Counted from the first letter of the stretch, positions 44,958 to 52,136 are shown. The stretch is 64,000 nucleotides of DNA from Elusimicrobiota bacterium (GCA_016207665.1 JACQPG010000024.1:1-64000), one strand, 5' to 3'. Translations and numbers: made by a program. Notes: generated by a model from the letters alone, not told the origin.

Positions 44958-46262
44958 TCATTGCGACCAATTGGGGGTGAAGCTGGAGCCGGGGATGTCG
45001 ACGATGCGATGAGGGGCCGAGCCGTCGGCGTCCATGACATAGAGCTCGGGCTTGTCGCGGCCGCTGGCCGAGTTGCGGGTGGAGGTGAAGGCCAGGAAGC
45101 GGCCGTCAGGAGACCAGGAGGGGTTCTCGTTGCTGCCCTCCCCTTTGGTGAGCTGGCGTATTTGATTGCCGGTGACGTCGACGAGGAATATGTCCATCTT
45201 GTCCAGGGCGTTGGCGCGGCCGGCGAAGGCGATCCATTCGCCGGTGGGCGACCATGAGGGGGAATCGCACCAATTGAGATTGGTGAGCCTTTTGGCGCGA
45301 TGCGTGGCCATGTCCAAGATATAGATCTGGGGATTTCCGGAGCGATCCGAGACAAAGGCGACCTGGGAGGCGTCCGGGGAGAACGTAGGCGAGCTGTCCG
45401 CGCCGAAATGCTGGGTGAGCTGGGTGATCTGGCCGTCCGAGAGGGTCTTGACGAAGAGATTGGGGCTTTTCTGGCGCGACATCGTCATCAGGATTTGGGA
45501 GCCATCAGCTGAAAAGCCGCCGGCGATGTTCAAGCCCTGCTTGTTGGAGAGCACCTTGAGCCCGGCGTTGGCCAGATCGAGCAGGAATAAGTCGGGATTG
45601 CCGTCTTTATAGCTGGTATAGGCGATATAGCGGCGATCCGGGGAGAATCGAGGCAACAAGGTGATCGAGCGATGGCGGGTGAGCTGCCTCAAATTCTCGC
45701 CGTCGTAATCCACCAGGTAGAGCTCCTTGTGTCCGGACTGGTTATTAGCAAACACGATTTGAGATTGGGCGATTCCCATGCGGCCGCTCACGGCTTGGAC
45801 CACATCGTCCGAAAGCTTGTGGGCGAGCGAGCGCTGATAGGACTTGTCCTGCTTGTAGTGGCGTTCGAAGACGGCCTCGCCGGCGTTGAGATTGTCGAGG
45901 CGGGCGATCATCTGCAGCTTCTCGCCGGCTTGCGAGACCTGCGCGGTGAGCAGCCAGCCCGAGCCGAGGTTCTTCCAGTCCGAGCCGATCTTGTCCCGGT
46001 TGTCTCCATCGAAATGGGGGCCTTGCTCGAGCAGGTTGAAATAGCGGGAGAACAGCAGATCGGCGCGCACGATCTCGCGCAATTGCTTGGCCGTCACCGC
46101 GTCCTCGGGCTTTTGAGGGGCCGCCGCGATGAAGGGGGGCAGGCCGAGGGCAAAGCGCGCGTCCGCCCCGCCCTGGCCGCCTACCTTAATATGCACCTCG
46201 GTCGCAGCCTTGAGAGAGCCGCAAAGGCCCAAGGCGAGCGCGAGCCCGGTCAGGACTTTCAC
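44958..46262 (-). CDS. tolB: Tol-Pal system periplasmic beta-propeller protein TolB
   Basis: 434-residue periplasmic protein. A signal peptide (VLTGLALALGLCGSLKAATE) precedes the N-terminal TolB domain (about 25-150) and six WD-like/TolB propeller repeats, each with an SPDG-type turn (for example SPDRRYIAYTSY, SPDASQVAFVSD, SPDGRFLAFTST). TolB binds Pal and helps couple the inner membrane Tol complex to the outer membrane. GTG 46262 overlaps the ybgF stop by 4 bases. The longer frame to 46505 would overlap ybgF and lacks a signal sequence. Gene order here is pal, ybgF, tolB, unlike the tolB-pal-ybgF order of Escherichia coli. Confidence 0.93.
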   Translation of the reverse strand: MKVLTGLALALGLCGSLKAATEVHIKVGGQGGADARFALGLPPFIAAAPQKPEDAVTAKQLREIVRADLLFSRYFNLLEQGPHFDGDNRDKIGSDWKNLGSGWLLTAQVSQAGEKLQMIARLDNLNAGEAVFERHYKQDKSYQRSLAHKLSDDVVQAVSGRMGIAQSQIVFANNQSGHKELYLVDYDGENLRQLTRHRSITLLPRFSPDRRYIAYTSYKDGNPDLFLLDLANAGLKVLSNKQGLNIAGGFSADGSQILMTMSRQKSPNLFVKTLSDGQITQLTQHFGADSSPTFSPDASQVAFVSDRSGNPQIYILDMATHRAKRLTNLNWCDSPSWSPTGEWIAFAGRANALDKMDIFLVDVTGNQIRQLTKGEGSNENPSWSPDGRFLAFTSTRNSASGRDKPELYVMDADGSAPHRIVDIPGSSFTPNWSQ

Positions 46263-47044
46263 TGGACGGTGTTCTGGGGCTTGGTCGAGTTTTGGGCGAG
46301 CTTCTTGAGCGTTTCGGAGGCCTTGCGCGCCTCGGGGCTCTGCGGGAAGTCCATGACCACGGACTCGAGATATTGCTTGGCCTCGCTCATGTTGCGCCGA
46401 AGTCCGATCAGGCTCATGGCGTACATGAGCCGGGCGGAGGCGGTCAGCGTGCTCTTGGGGTATTTCTCGAGCACGGTCGCGAACTGGCGGCCGGCGTCCT
46501 CCCATTTCTTCTGCCCGTAATGGGCCTGGCCGAGCTTGTAATGGGCGATGTCGATCAAGGCGCCGTTAGGGAACTTGTTCACGTACTCCTCGAACCCCTT
46601 GGCGGCTAGCGCGTAGCTCTTGACCCCGAGCCGCGCGTCGGCCGTGTTGAAGAGTTCGGTGGGCGATTGCGTCGCCAGGGCCTTTTTCTGCTCCTCGATC
46701 GCCTTGGCTTGCTGGTTGGTGAGCGCCGAGCCGATCGAGGCCACCTTGTTCTCGACCGTGGAGCTCATGTCGTCGAGCTTGGAGGAGAGCTTGCTCATCT
46801 CGCCTTGCGACTCCTTGACCGCCTCGGTGAAGGTCGAGAGATTCTCGTGCAGCTGCTTCATCTGCAGCGAGAGATCGGCCTGGTTGGCCTGCAAAGAGTT
46901 GATGGTCTTTTTGAGGTCGGCCACCTGCTCCTTGAGCTCCTCGGTGTGGCTTTCAAGGTCCAAGATGTCGCGCTGGGTGGCTATGCAGCCGGACAAGCCG
47001 AGACAAAGGGCGGCGAAAAGCGCCGCCCATGAGCGATTGATCAT
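46259..47044 (-). CDS. ybgF: Tol-Pal system protein YbgF/CpoB
   Basis: 261-residue protein with an N-terminal lipoprotein signal (LCLGLSGC; lipobox LSGC), which is unusual because CpoB of E. coli is a soluble periplasmic protein. A trimeric coiled-coil region (about 30-115) is followed by TPR repeats (about 125-250; YVNKFPNGALIDIAHYKLG is typical). It coordinates Tol-Pal with peptidoglycan synthesis in enterobacteria. It lies 31 bases downstream of pal and overlaps tolB by 4. Confidence 0.9.
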   Translation of the reverse strand: MINRSWAALFAALCLGLSGCIATQRDILDLESHTEELKEQVADLKKTINSLQANQADLSLQMKQLHENLSTFTEAVKESQGEMSKLSSKLDDMSSTVENKVASIGSALTNQQAKAIEEQKKALATQSPTELFNTADARLGVKSYALAAKGFEEYVNKFPNGALIDIAHYKLGQAHYGQKKWEDAGRQFATVLEKYPKSTLTASARLMYAMSLIGLRRNMSEAKQYLESVVMDFPQSPEARKASETLKKLAQNSTKPQNTVQ

Positions 47045-47075
47045 GGGCTAGACGTCAAAGAGGCGTCTCGCCGGT

Positions 47076-47618
47076 CTAGCCGTTGGAGGCCGTGGCTGCG
47101 CGGATGCGGGTTTCGCCGCGGCGGTTTTGCGACCAGCAGCTCTCGCTATGCTCGGCGCAGAAGGGGCTTTCCTTGCCGTAGGAGATGGTCGCCACAGACT
47201 TGCCGGGCACGCCCAGGCGGATGTAGTACTCGCGCACTTCCTTGGCGCGCTTCTGGCCGAGGGCCAGGTTGTACTCGACGGTGCCGCGCTCGTCGCAGTA
47301 GCCGGCGACCAGCACCTCGAGGTTCTTCTGGGCCTTGAGGTAGTCGGCGTTCTTCTTGAGCGTCTCCAGGGCTTGGCCCTTGAGCGAGTAGCTGTCGTAG
47401 TCGAAGTAGATGGGGGCCAGTCCCTCGGCGGAGACGAACTCCGAGCCGCGCAGGCTGGCCTCGCTCACGTCGACGGGGGGAATGGTGGAGCTGGCGTCGG
47501 CGGAGGCCGTGTCCGAGCCCTTGGCCTTCTTGCGCAGCTGCGACTTTCCGCAGCCGGAGAACAGCAGGGCGGCGACGGCGACGACCGCTAACACACGAAC
47601 CGAGCTTGATATTTTCAT
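47076..47618 (-). CDS. pal: peptidoglycan-associated lipoprotein Pal
   Basis: 180-residue OmpA-family lipoprotein. Signal peptide with lipobox FSGC (residues about 19-22), then an OmpA-like domain: IYFDYDSYSLKGQALETL, LVAGYCDERGTVEYNLALGQ and RAKEVREYYIRLGV, which include the peptidoglycan (diaminopimelate) binding residues. It anchors the outer membrane to peptidoglycan and binds TolB. ATG 47618 has GGAGG 6 bases upstream; the longer frame to 47738 starts well upstream in non-family sequence. First gene of the pal-ybgF-tolB series. Confidence 0.95.
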   Translation of the reverse strand: MKISSSVRVLAVVAVAALLFSGCGKSQLRKKAKGSDTASADASSTIPPVDVSEASLRGSEFVSAEGLAPIYFDYDSYSLKGQALETLKKNADYLKAQKNLEVLVAGYCDERGTVEYNLALGQKRAKEVREYYIRLGVPGKSVATISYGKESPFCAEHSESCWSQNRRGETRIRAATASNG

Positions 47619-47646
47619 GGCAACCTCCATGTCAATCGATGATCGA

Positions 47647-47652
47647 ATTATA
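47647..47652 (-). promoter_or_regulatory. putative -10 element upstream of pal
   Basis: TATAAT on the minus strand (47652-47647), 28 bases before the pal ATG. Two TTGCCC hexamers lie upstream at spacings of 14 and 20 bases, neither ideal, so the -35 is uncertain. Confidence 0.4.
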
Positions 47653-47680
47653 ACAAAAAGCGTGACGGGCAAGGGCAAGA

Positions 47681-47717
47681 GGAACTTTTGGGGAGGCTGG
47701 TTCGTATTGTGGGGAGG
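47681..47717 (+). repeat. imperfect direct repeat, copy A
   Basis: About 37 bases starting GGAACTTTTGGGGAGGCTGG and continuing with TTCGTATTGTGGGGAGG. A matching copy lies at 48513-48548 after the HigA-like gene, with TTCGTAT and several other blocks identical and a few substitutions and gaps. The two copies bracket the HigBA-like module. Confidence 0.6.
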
Positions 47718-47721
47718 GGTC

Positions 47722-47749
47722 TTGAAAGTTAATAGCAATCTGCTATCAT
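47722..47749 (+). promoter_or_regulatory. higBA promoter with overlapping operator
   Basis: TTGAAA (47722-47727), a 16-base spacer and TATCAT (47744-47749). A perfect inverted repeat, ATAGCA-ATC-TGCTAT (47732-47746), fills the spacer and overlaps the -10 box, as expected for an operator bound by the antitoxin HTH protein (autoregulation). The HigB ATG at 47753 is only 3 bases after the -10 box, so either transcription starts at a different place or translation starts at ATG 47762. Confidence 0.55.
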
Positions 47750-47752
47750 TCT

Positions 47753-48040
47753 ATGAGGATCATGGGAAGGGATCATGTATGGGAGTTTGGCGCATGCCAT
47801 CCCCGGGCAAGGGTTGGGCTGAATAACTGGATCAAATCAATGGAAAACCACTCTTTCGCCAATTTTCACGAGCTCCGGAACGTTTTCGGTTCTGCGGATT
47901 ATGTCAGACCCTATACGGTCTTCAATATCGGGGGCAATCGATATCGCCTGATTGCCACGGTGCATTATGATCACGGACGGGTGGCGGTGGAGGGCATTTT
48001 AACACACTCTGATTATGATCGATTTAGATGGAGACGATAG
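47753..48040 (+). CDS. HigB-family toxin (mRNA interferase type)
   Basis: 95-residue protein of the HigB (PF09907-like, RelE superfamily) toxins. The whole-length pattern fits: HPRARVGLNNWIKSM near the N-terminus, FGSADYVRPYTVFNIGGNRYRLI in the centre (quoted parts: VRPYTVFNIGGNRYRLI), and ILTHSDYDRF at the C-terminus. HigB relatives cleave mRNA on ribosomes. It precedes an HTH antitoxin gene, the usual HigBA order. ATG 47753 gives the family-length product, though the promoter geometry could favour ATG 47762. Confidence 0.88.
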   Translation: MRIMGRDHVWEFGACHPRARVGLNNWIKSMENHSFANFHELRNVFGSADYVRPYTVFNIGGNRYRLIATVHYDHGRVAVEGILTHSDYDRFRWRR

Positions 48041-48041
48041 G

Positions 48042-48503
48042 GTGACCATCAAAACTCTTGAAAGGAAATTGAGGGAATTTAAGGCTCCCGCGGAAAACCG
48101 CCTATTAAAATTGCTCTATTGCCACTTGCCGCCGCAGACGATTAAGGGCCGGAATATGCATCGCCGTTATGCCGAGGTAATGAGGATGCTGTTTAGAGAG
48201 CGCGAATTGGGAACGCTCAATTCCTCGGACCTTGAAGCGGTAGACTGCTATATTAAGGCGGTATTTCCGTTTATCGAAGAATTCGAAAAGAAGGAATTCC
48301 CGACAAAAGATCCTAGTCCCGAGCAGGTGATGCGCTTCTTTATGGACCAGCAGGGCCTGAGCCAATACGATCTCGCCAAGGAGTTGGGCGGCCAGCCCGT
48401 GGTATCGAACGTGCTCCGGGGCAAGAGAAAGCTCAATAGAAGGCAGATAGAGCGCTTGGCCAAGCGCTTCGGCGTCAGTCCCGCGGCGTTTTACCCCGCC
48501 TGA
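48042..48503 (+). CDS. HigA-family antitoxin with XRE HTH domain
   Basis: 153-residue antitoxin-like protein. The N-terminal half (about 1-85) is helical and should neutralise HigB. The C-terminal XRE-type helix-turn-helix reads SQYDLAKELGGQPVVSNVLRG with RQIERLAKRFGVSPAAF. It presumably represses the promoter at 47722. GTG 48042 follows the toxin stop by one base and has GGAGA upstream; an ATG at 48015 would overlap the toxin by 26 bases and lacks a ribosome-binding site. Confidence 0.88.
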   Translation: MTIKTLERKLREFKAPAENRLLKLLYCHLPPQTIKGRNMHRRYAEVMRMLFRERELGTLNSSDLEAVDCYIKAVFPFIEEFEKKEFPTKDPSPEQVMRFFMDQQGLSQYDLAKELGGQPVVSNVLRGKRKLNRRQIERLAKRFGVSPAAFYPA

Positions 48504-48512
48504 TCCTTCCCG

Positions 48513-48548
48513 GGAACTTTTTCGGGGGCTGATTCGTATCCCGGAAGG
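48513..48548 (+). repeat. imperfect direct repeat, copy B
   Basis: About 36 bases starting GGAACTTTTTCGGGGGCTGA and continuing with TTCGTATCCCGGAAGG. It matches copy A at 47681-47717 and lies just upstream of the MazEF-like promoter. Confidence 0.6.
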
Positions 48549-48561
48549 CTCTAATTTATGC

Positions 48562-48590
48562 TTGATCGGGGAGGGCGCATGGTATATACT
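48562..48590 (+). promoter_or_regulatory. mazEF promoter
   Basis: TTGATC (48562-48567), 17-base spacer, TATACT (48585-48590). This is the best sigma-70-type promoter in the window by spacing. The start point would be near 48597, giving a leader of about 12 bases before ATG 48609 with no clear ribosome-binding site. Confidence 0.6.
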
Positions 48591-48600
48591 TTGGATATAC
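48582..48600 (+). repeat. inverted repeat over the mazEF -10 region (candidate operator)
   Basis: GTATAT (48582-48587), 7 bases, ATATAC (48595-48600): perfect 6-base arms covering the -10 box and likely transcription start, as expected for MazE/MazEF autorepression. Confidence 0.5.
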
Positions 48601-48608
48601 AACTCGAT

Positions 48609-48851
48609 ATGGTCACCAAGGTCCAACGTTGGGGCAACAGCCTGGGATTGAGGCTTCCTCGCGCCGTGGCGGAAGAAGCGGGGGTGGGCGAGGGAGCGGC
48701 GGTCGATATCCGCGCTCGCAAGGGCGAGATCATCATCCGGCCGCTGCCTGGCCGCCGCTACAAGCTCGGCGATCTCCTGTCCCGCGTTTCCAACGAGAAC
48801 CTGCATGCTGAAATCGATGCGGGATCGTCCCGCGGGCGCGAGAGTCTATGA
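48609..48851 (+). CDS. MazE-like antitoxin (SpoVT/AbrB domain)
   Basis: 80-residue protein with the swapped-hairpin AbrB/MazE fold: VTKVQRWGNSLGLRLPRAVA (the MazE N-terminus), then GEGAAVDIRARKGEIIIRPL. The C-terminal tail (about 60-80) should bind MazF. ATG 48609 gives the family start; the frame is open further upstream (to 48558), but that extension would lie over the promoter. It overlaps MazF by 4 bases (ATGA). Confidence 0.88.
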   Translation: MVTKVQRWGNSLGLRLPRAVAEEAGVGEGAAVDIRARKGEIIIRPLPGRRYKLGDLLSRVSNENLHAEIDAGSSRGRESL

Positions 48852-49183
48852 GCGATTTCACCCCGGATCGAGGGGATTTGATCTGGCTTGAGTTCTATCC
48901 TCAGGCCGGCCGGGAGCAGATGGGGCGCCGCCCGGCCCTCGTGCTGTCTCCCAGGCTTTATAATCGGAAGACGGGGCTGGCCCTTGTTTGCCCCGTCACC
49001 TCGCGGATCAAGGGCTATCCCTTCGAGGTGCCGCTTCCCGGCGGCCTCAAGATACAAGGCGCGGTGCTTTCCGACCAAGTCAAAAGCCTCGATTGGCGGA
49101 TCCGAAAAGCCAAGAGAGCCGCGAAGGTGGACGAGCCGGTCGTCGCCGAGGTGCTGGGGAAGCTGTCCGCCTTGCTGGCCTAG
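48848..49183 (+). CDS. MazF-like endoribonuclease toxin
   Basis: 111-residue PemK/MazF-family toxin. DRGDLIWLEFYPQAGREQMGRRPALVLSP is the N-terminal pattern (parts: RGDLIWLEF, GRRPALVLSP), then CPVTSRIKGYPFEVPL and GAVLSDQVKSLDW. MazF toxins cleave single-stranded mRNA at short motifs. Translationally coupled to the MazE-like gene. It converges on the phosphoglycerate mutase gene with a 12-base gap. Confidence 0.92.
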   Translation: MSDFTPDRGDLIWLEFYPQAGREQMGRRPALVLSPRLYNRKTGLALVCPVTSRIKGYPFEVPLPGGLKIQGAVLSDQVKSLDWRIRKAKRAAKVDEPVVAEVLGKLSALLA

Positions 49184-49195
49184 AGGCAGAGGCCG

Positions 49196-49825
49196 CTACG
49201 CGCCCTTGGCCGCGGCGGGGGCGGAGATGGTCTTGGAGAGAACCTGGCCCTGGGGGCCGATCTCGTAGGTGATGGGGCGGCAGGTGTCGATGTTGACCGC
49301 CATGATCTGCTCGGGGCTGAGCCTCTCGAGATCCATCAGTATGGCGCGCAGGCTGTTGCCGTGGGCCACCACCAGGACGTTCTTGCCGGCCTTCGCCTCG
49401 GGCAGGATCTGCGATTCGAAATAGGGAAGGGTGCGCTCGGCCGTGTCCTTGAGGCTTTCGCCGCCCGGCGGGCGGATGTCATAGGAGCGGCGCCAGATAT
49501 GCACCTGCTCGGCTCCGTATTTCTTGGCGGTTTCGGCCTTGTCGAGCCCTTGGAGGTCGCCGTAATGGCGCTCGTTCAAGGCCCTGTCCTTGCGCACGGG
49601 CAGATTCTGGGCGCCGATCTCCTCTAGGATCAGGGCGAGGGTCTCCTGGGCTCTCTTGAGCTCGGAGGTGAAGGCCAGGGCGAAGGGCAGGTCCTTGAGC
49701 TCGCGGCCGGCGCGGCGGGCTTCCTGGGCGCCGAGCTCGGTGATGGAGACGTCGACCCAGCCGGTGAAGCGGTTCTCGAGGTTCCATTGCGACTGGCCGT
49801 GGCGGACCAGGATGAGCTTAGCCAT
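49196..49825 (-). CDS. gpmA: 2,3-bisphosphoglycerate-dependent phosphoglycerate mutase
   Basis: 209-residue histidine phosphatase-family enzyme of glycolysis. LVRHGQSQWNLENRFTGWVD contains the phosphohistidine (His9), LNERHYGDLQGLDKAE is the dPGM-specific segment, and VLVVAHGNSLRAI holds the second His. It interconverts 2- and 3-phosphoglycerate. It overlaps the response regulator gene by 8 bases, so it probably shares its transcript. The C-terminus ends in an Ala-rich tail. Confidence 0.93.
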   Translation of the reverse strand: MAKLILVRHGQSQWNLENRFTGWVDVSITELGAQEARRAGRELKDLPFALAFTSELKRAQETLALILEEIGAQNLPVRKDRALNERHYGDLQGLDKAETAKKYGAEQVHIWRRSYDIRPPGGESLKDTAERTLPYFESQILPEAKAGKNVLVVAHGNSLRAILMDLERLSPEQIMAVNIDTCRPITYEIGPQGQVLSKTISAPAAAKGA

Positions 49826-50189
49826 GCTCGAGCATCTCCCGGACGGTGTGGCGAAGCTGGTCGACGTGTATGGGCTTGGCGAGGAACTGGGAATGCGAGG
49901 TGTCGGTGATCTTGTCGAGTATCTGCTCGGGGGCGGCCTCGCCGCTGAGGAAAAGTATGGGGGTCTCGCGGCTGGCCTGGTTGCGGCGCAGGGATTCGAA
50001 AAGATGGGCGCCGTCGGTGCCGGGCATGTGGAAGTCCAAGATGATGAGGTCGGGGGTCTCGGCCCGGCATTTTTGCATGCCTTCGACCGGCTCGCTGGCG
50101 GAGCGCACCGCGTGCCCGTCGCGCTTGAGTATCTCGGTGAGCAAGGCGACCAGCTCGTGATCGTCGTCGACGATGAGTATCTTGGCCAT
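49818..50189 (-). CDS. single-domain response regulator
   Basis: 123-residue CheY-like receiver without output domain. Acidic pocket DDD (residues 8-10), phospho-acceptor Asp52 in LIILDFHMPG, Ser in FLSGEA, and Lys103-type AKPI. Partner kinase is not in the window. First gene of a two-gene unit with gpmA, an unexpected pairing; 15 bases separate its ATG from a good -10 box. Confidence 0.92.
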   Translation of the reverse strand: MAKILIVDDDHELVALLTEILKRDGHAVRSASEPVEGMQKCRAETPDLIILDFHMPGTDGAHLFESLRRNQASRETPILFLSGEAAPEQILDKITDTSHSQFLAKPIHVDQLRHTVREMLEHG

Positions 50190-50204
50190 GGGCGCTACCG
50201 GGCT

Positions 50205-50233
50205 ATTATACCGGATGGGGAGGCGGGGCGCAA
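50205..50233 (-). promoter_or_regulatory. sigma-70-type promoter for response regulator-gpmA
   Basis: On the minus strand TTGCGC (50233-50228), 17-base spacer, TATAAT (50210-50205). The start codon at 50189 follows after 15 bases, leaving a leader of roughly 9 bases. Confidence 0.55.
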
Positions 50234-50238
50234 AAGGG

Positions 50239-51153
50239 CTACTTGGAGGCCCGCTCCCTGCGGGCGGCGGAGCGGCGGGCTTTCTTCATGGCGAACATGC
50301 GGCGGTCGGCCAGGCGGAGCAGCTCGTCGGGGTCGCCCGAGGGCGGAAGCGCCGCGGCGCCGTAGGAGAAGCCGATCTCCTTGCCGAGGGTCTGGCTGAT
50401 GGTGGCCGCGACGCGGCTGCCCACCTTTTCCGCGAGCTCGGGAGGGGAGCAGGGCAGCAAGACGACGAACTCGTCGCCCCCGTAGCGATAGGCCGAGTCC
50501 ATCTCCTTGCGTATGCTCTTGGAAAGCACGTCGGCGAAGGCCTTGAGCAGGCGGTCGCCCTCGAGGTGGCCGTCGGTGTCGTTGACGCGCTTGAAGCCGT
50601 CGAGGTCCATGAGCAGCACCGAGAGGGGATAGCCCTGGCGCTTGGCGCGCGCGGCCTCCTGGGCCAGGCGATCGCGCAGGTGCCGCTGATTGAAAAGGCC
50701 GGTCAGGTTGTCGGTGATGGAGAGCTTGAGCAGCTTCTTTTCGAGCTCGACGCGCCCGGTGATGTCCTTGGAGATGCCGAGCGTCCCGATCACCCGGCCG
50801 GCGTGGTCGCGCAGCAGCGAGGTGGACATGCTGACGTGGATGCGCCGGCCGTCCTTGGCCTTGAGCACCATCTCGTGATTCTTGATCTGGCCGCTTTTGC
50901 GCAGCATGGCCATGAGGCGCTCGGCCTCCTCGCGGCCGCCCTCGTAGAACTCGTGGGCCTTGCGGCCGACGATCTGGTTGGCCCGATAGCCCAGCATGGC
51001 CTCGGCCCCGGGGCTGAAGAAGATGACCTTGCCCCGGATGTCGGTGGTGCAGATGGCGTCGCTCGAGGAGGTGATGATCGCCTCGAGATACTCCTTGGCG
51101 CGGATGAAATCAGCGGACAAGTGCACCAGCGGCGCGGCGATGGAGCTGCCCAT
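50239..51153 (-). CDS. PAS-GGDEF diguanylate cyclase
   Basis: 304-residue signalling protein. PAS domain at about 20-135 (SSDAICTTDIRGKVIFFSPG, MLGYRANQIVGR), then a GGDEF domain with the intact active-site motif GGDEF (225-229). It should make cyclic di-GMP from two GTP. The inhibitory site upstream, usually RxxD, reads KEMD (216-219), so product feedback may be weak or lost. No transmembrane helix, so it is cytoplasmic. It lies between two receiver proteins, either of which could be functionally linked. Confidence 0.92.
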   Translation of the reverse strand: MGSSIAAPLVHLSADFIRAKEYLEAIITSSSDAICTTDIRGKVIFFSPGAEAMLGYRANQIVGRKAHEFYEGGREEAERLMAMLRKSGQIKNHEMVLKAKDGRRIHVSMSTSLLRDHAGRVIGTLGISKDITGRVELEKKLLKLSITDNLTGLFNQRHLRDRLAQEAARAKRQGYPLSVLLMDLDGFKRVNDTDGHLEGDRLLKAFADVLSKSIRKEMDSAYRYGGDEFVVLLPCSPPELAEKVGSRVAATISQTLGKEIGFSYGAAALPPSGDPDELLRLADRRMFAMKKARRSAARRERASK

Positions 51154-51249
51154 GGTTATTAAGCGAAAACCTCGCTCATGCCGAAAGCATAGCCAAAGGC
51201 GAAAAAAGTCGACAGTGGCTTTCGGTCCTTATTTGGGGGGCCGGAGGGC

Positions 51250-51642
51250 CTAGGACTTTTTGCGTTTTTCCAAGGCCGAAAGGACCCTTTCGATCTTGGT
51301 CTTGAGCAGCTCGATGTCGACGGGCTTGACCACGTAGTCCACCGCGCCGAAGAGCAGGGCGTCGTTCAGGGTCCCGGCGTCGGCCAGGCCGCTGACCACG
51401 AGTATGGGGATCTCGGCGGTTTTGGGGTCGGAGCGCAGCTCGCGGGTGAGGCTGATGCCGTCTTGGTCCGGCATCATGATGTCCATGAGTATGAGATCGG
51501 GCTTCTTGGAGGCGAGATGCTCCTTGGCCTTGCTGGCGTTCTCGGCGCAGGAGACCTCGTAGCCGCAGAGGCCCAGCCCCTTCTCGTAGAGGTCGCAGAC
51601 CGAGGGGTCGTCGTCGATGGCGAGTATCTTTTTCTTGCTCAT
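51250..51642 (-). CDS. single-domain response regulator
   Basis: 130-residue receiver: acidic pocket Asp10-Asp12 in ILAIDDDPS, phospho-acceptor Asp54 in LILMDIMMPDQDG, Ser in VVSGLA and Lys in VVKPVD. A basic C-terminal tail (EKRKKS) has no output domain. It lies 8 bases after the MauE-like stop, with a perfect palindrome over the junction. The next gene downstream is the diguanylate cyclase, 96 bases away. Confidence 0.92.
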   Translation of the reverse strand: MSKKKILAIDDDPSVCDLYEKGLGLCGYEVSCAENASKAKEHLASKKPDLILMDIMMPDQDGISLTRELRSDPKTAEIPILVVSGLADAGTLNDALLFGAVDYVVKPVDIELLKTKIERVLSALEKRKKS

Positions 51643-51662
51643 CCGCGGGCTTAAGCCCGCGG
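51643..51662. repeat. perfect 20-base palindrome
   Basis: Arms CCGCGGGCTT and AAGCCCGCGG join without a loop. It spans the stop codon of the MauE-like gene and ends one base before the ATG of the response regulator. It may be a protein-binding site or, in RNA, a hairpin affecting response-regulator translation. No U-tract follows, so it is not a standard terminator. Confidence 0.6.
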
Positions 51663-52136
51663 GGGGCCAGCCTTGGCGGAAGTATAGCCCGAGTCGGCCC
51701 AGTTGTCCAGGGAGTAGAGCCGGCAGCCGGCCTTGAAGGCCGCGAAGCAGAGCGCCAGCAGCCCCGAGTCGAGGAGAAGGGTCTGGTTGGGCGTGGGATG
51801 CCAGCCCATCCCGAAGCAGCCGCAGCTGGGCAGCATGATGCCCCGGGCTTTGACCGAAAGCAGGGCGAGGATGAAGCCTGCGAGCATGGCGGCCGCCCCG
51901 AGCGCGGCTCCCCGAGTGAAATAGCCGAAGATCAGGGAAAAGCCCAGCAGGAGCTCGGCCCAGGGCAGGAAGGCGGCCAGGGCGAGCGCGAAATCGGGGG
52001 GGACTATGTGATAAGACTCGATGATCAGGGCGAACTCCTCGGTGGGTTGGGCGAACTTGTTGGCGCCGGCGAAGGCGAGCAACGCTCCCAGCAGCACGCG
52101 CGCGGCCAGCCCGGCGGCGGCCCAGCGCCCGCTCAA
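51651..52136 (-). CDS. MauE/DoxX-like membrane protein
   Basis: 161-residue protein with four hydrophobic helices: LAARVLLGALLAFAGANKFA, PWAELLLGFSLIFGYF, AAMLAGFILALLSVKA and a fourth at about 120-140. After the third helix it has SCGCFG (Cys105, Cys107), the cysteine motif of MauE-like proteins. Start is TTG 52136, overlapping the DsbA-like stop by 4 bases (TTGA); the frame is open to 52586 but lies inside the dsbA-like gene. MauE-type proteins work with thiol-disulfide proteins; here it probably reoxidises or supports the adjacent DsbA-like protein. Confidence 0.82.
   Translation of the reverse strand: MSGRWAAAGLAARVLLGALLAFAGANKFAQPTEEFALIIESYHIVPPDFALALAAFLPWAELLLGFSLIFGYFTRGAALGAAAMLAGFILALLSVKARGIMLPSCGCFGMGWHPTPNQTLLLDSGLLALCFAAFKAGCRLYSLDNWADSGYTSAKAGPPRA

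Noticed and set aside
50173..51162. 329-codon frame on the plus strand opposite the PAS-GGDEF gene
   Set aside because: Shadow of a clear GGDEF gene; amino-acid usage is unnatural (Gly/Ala/Leu/Val runs).
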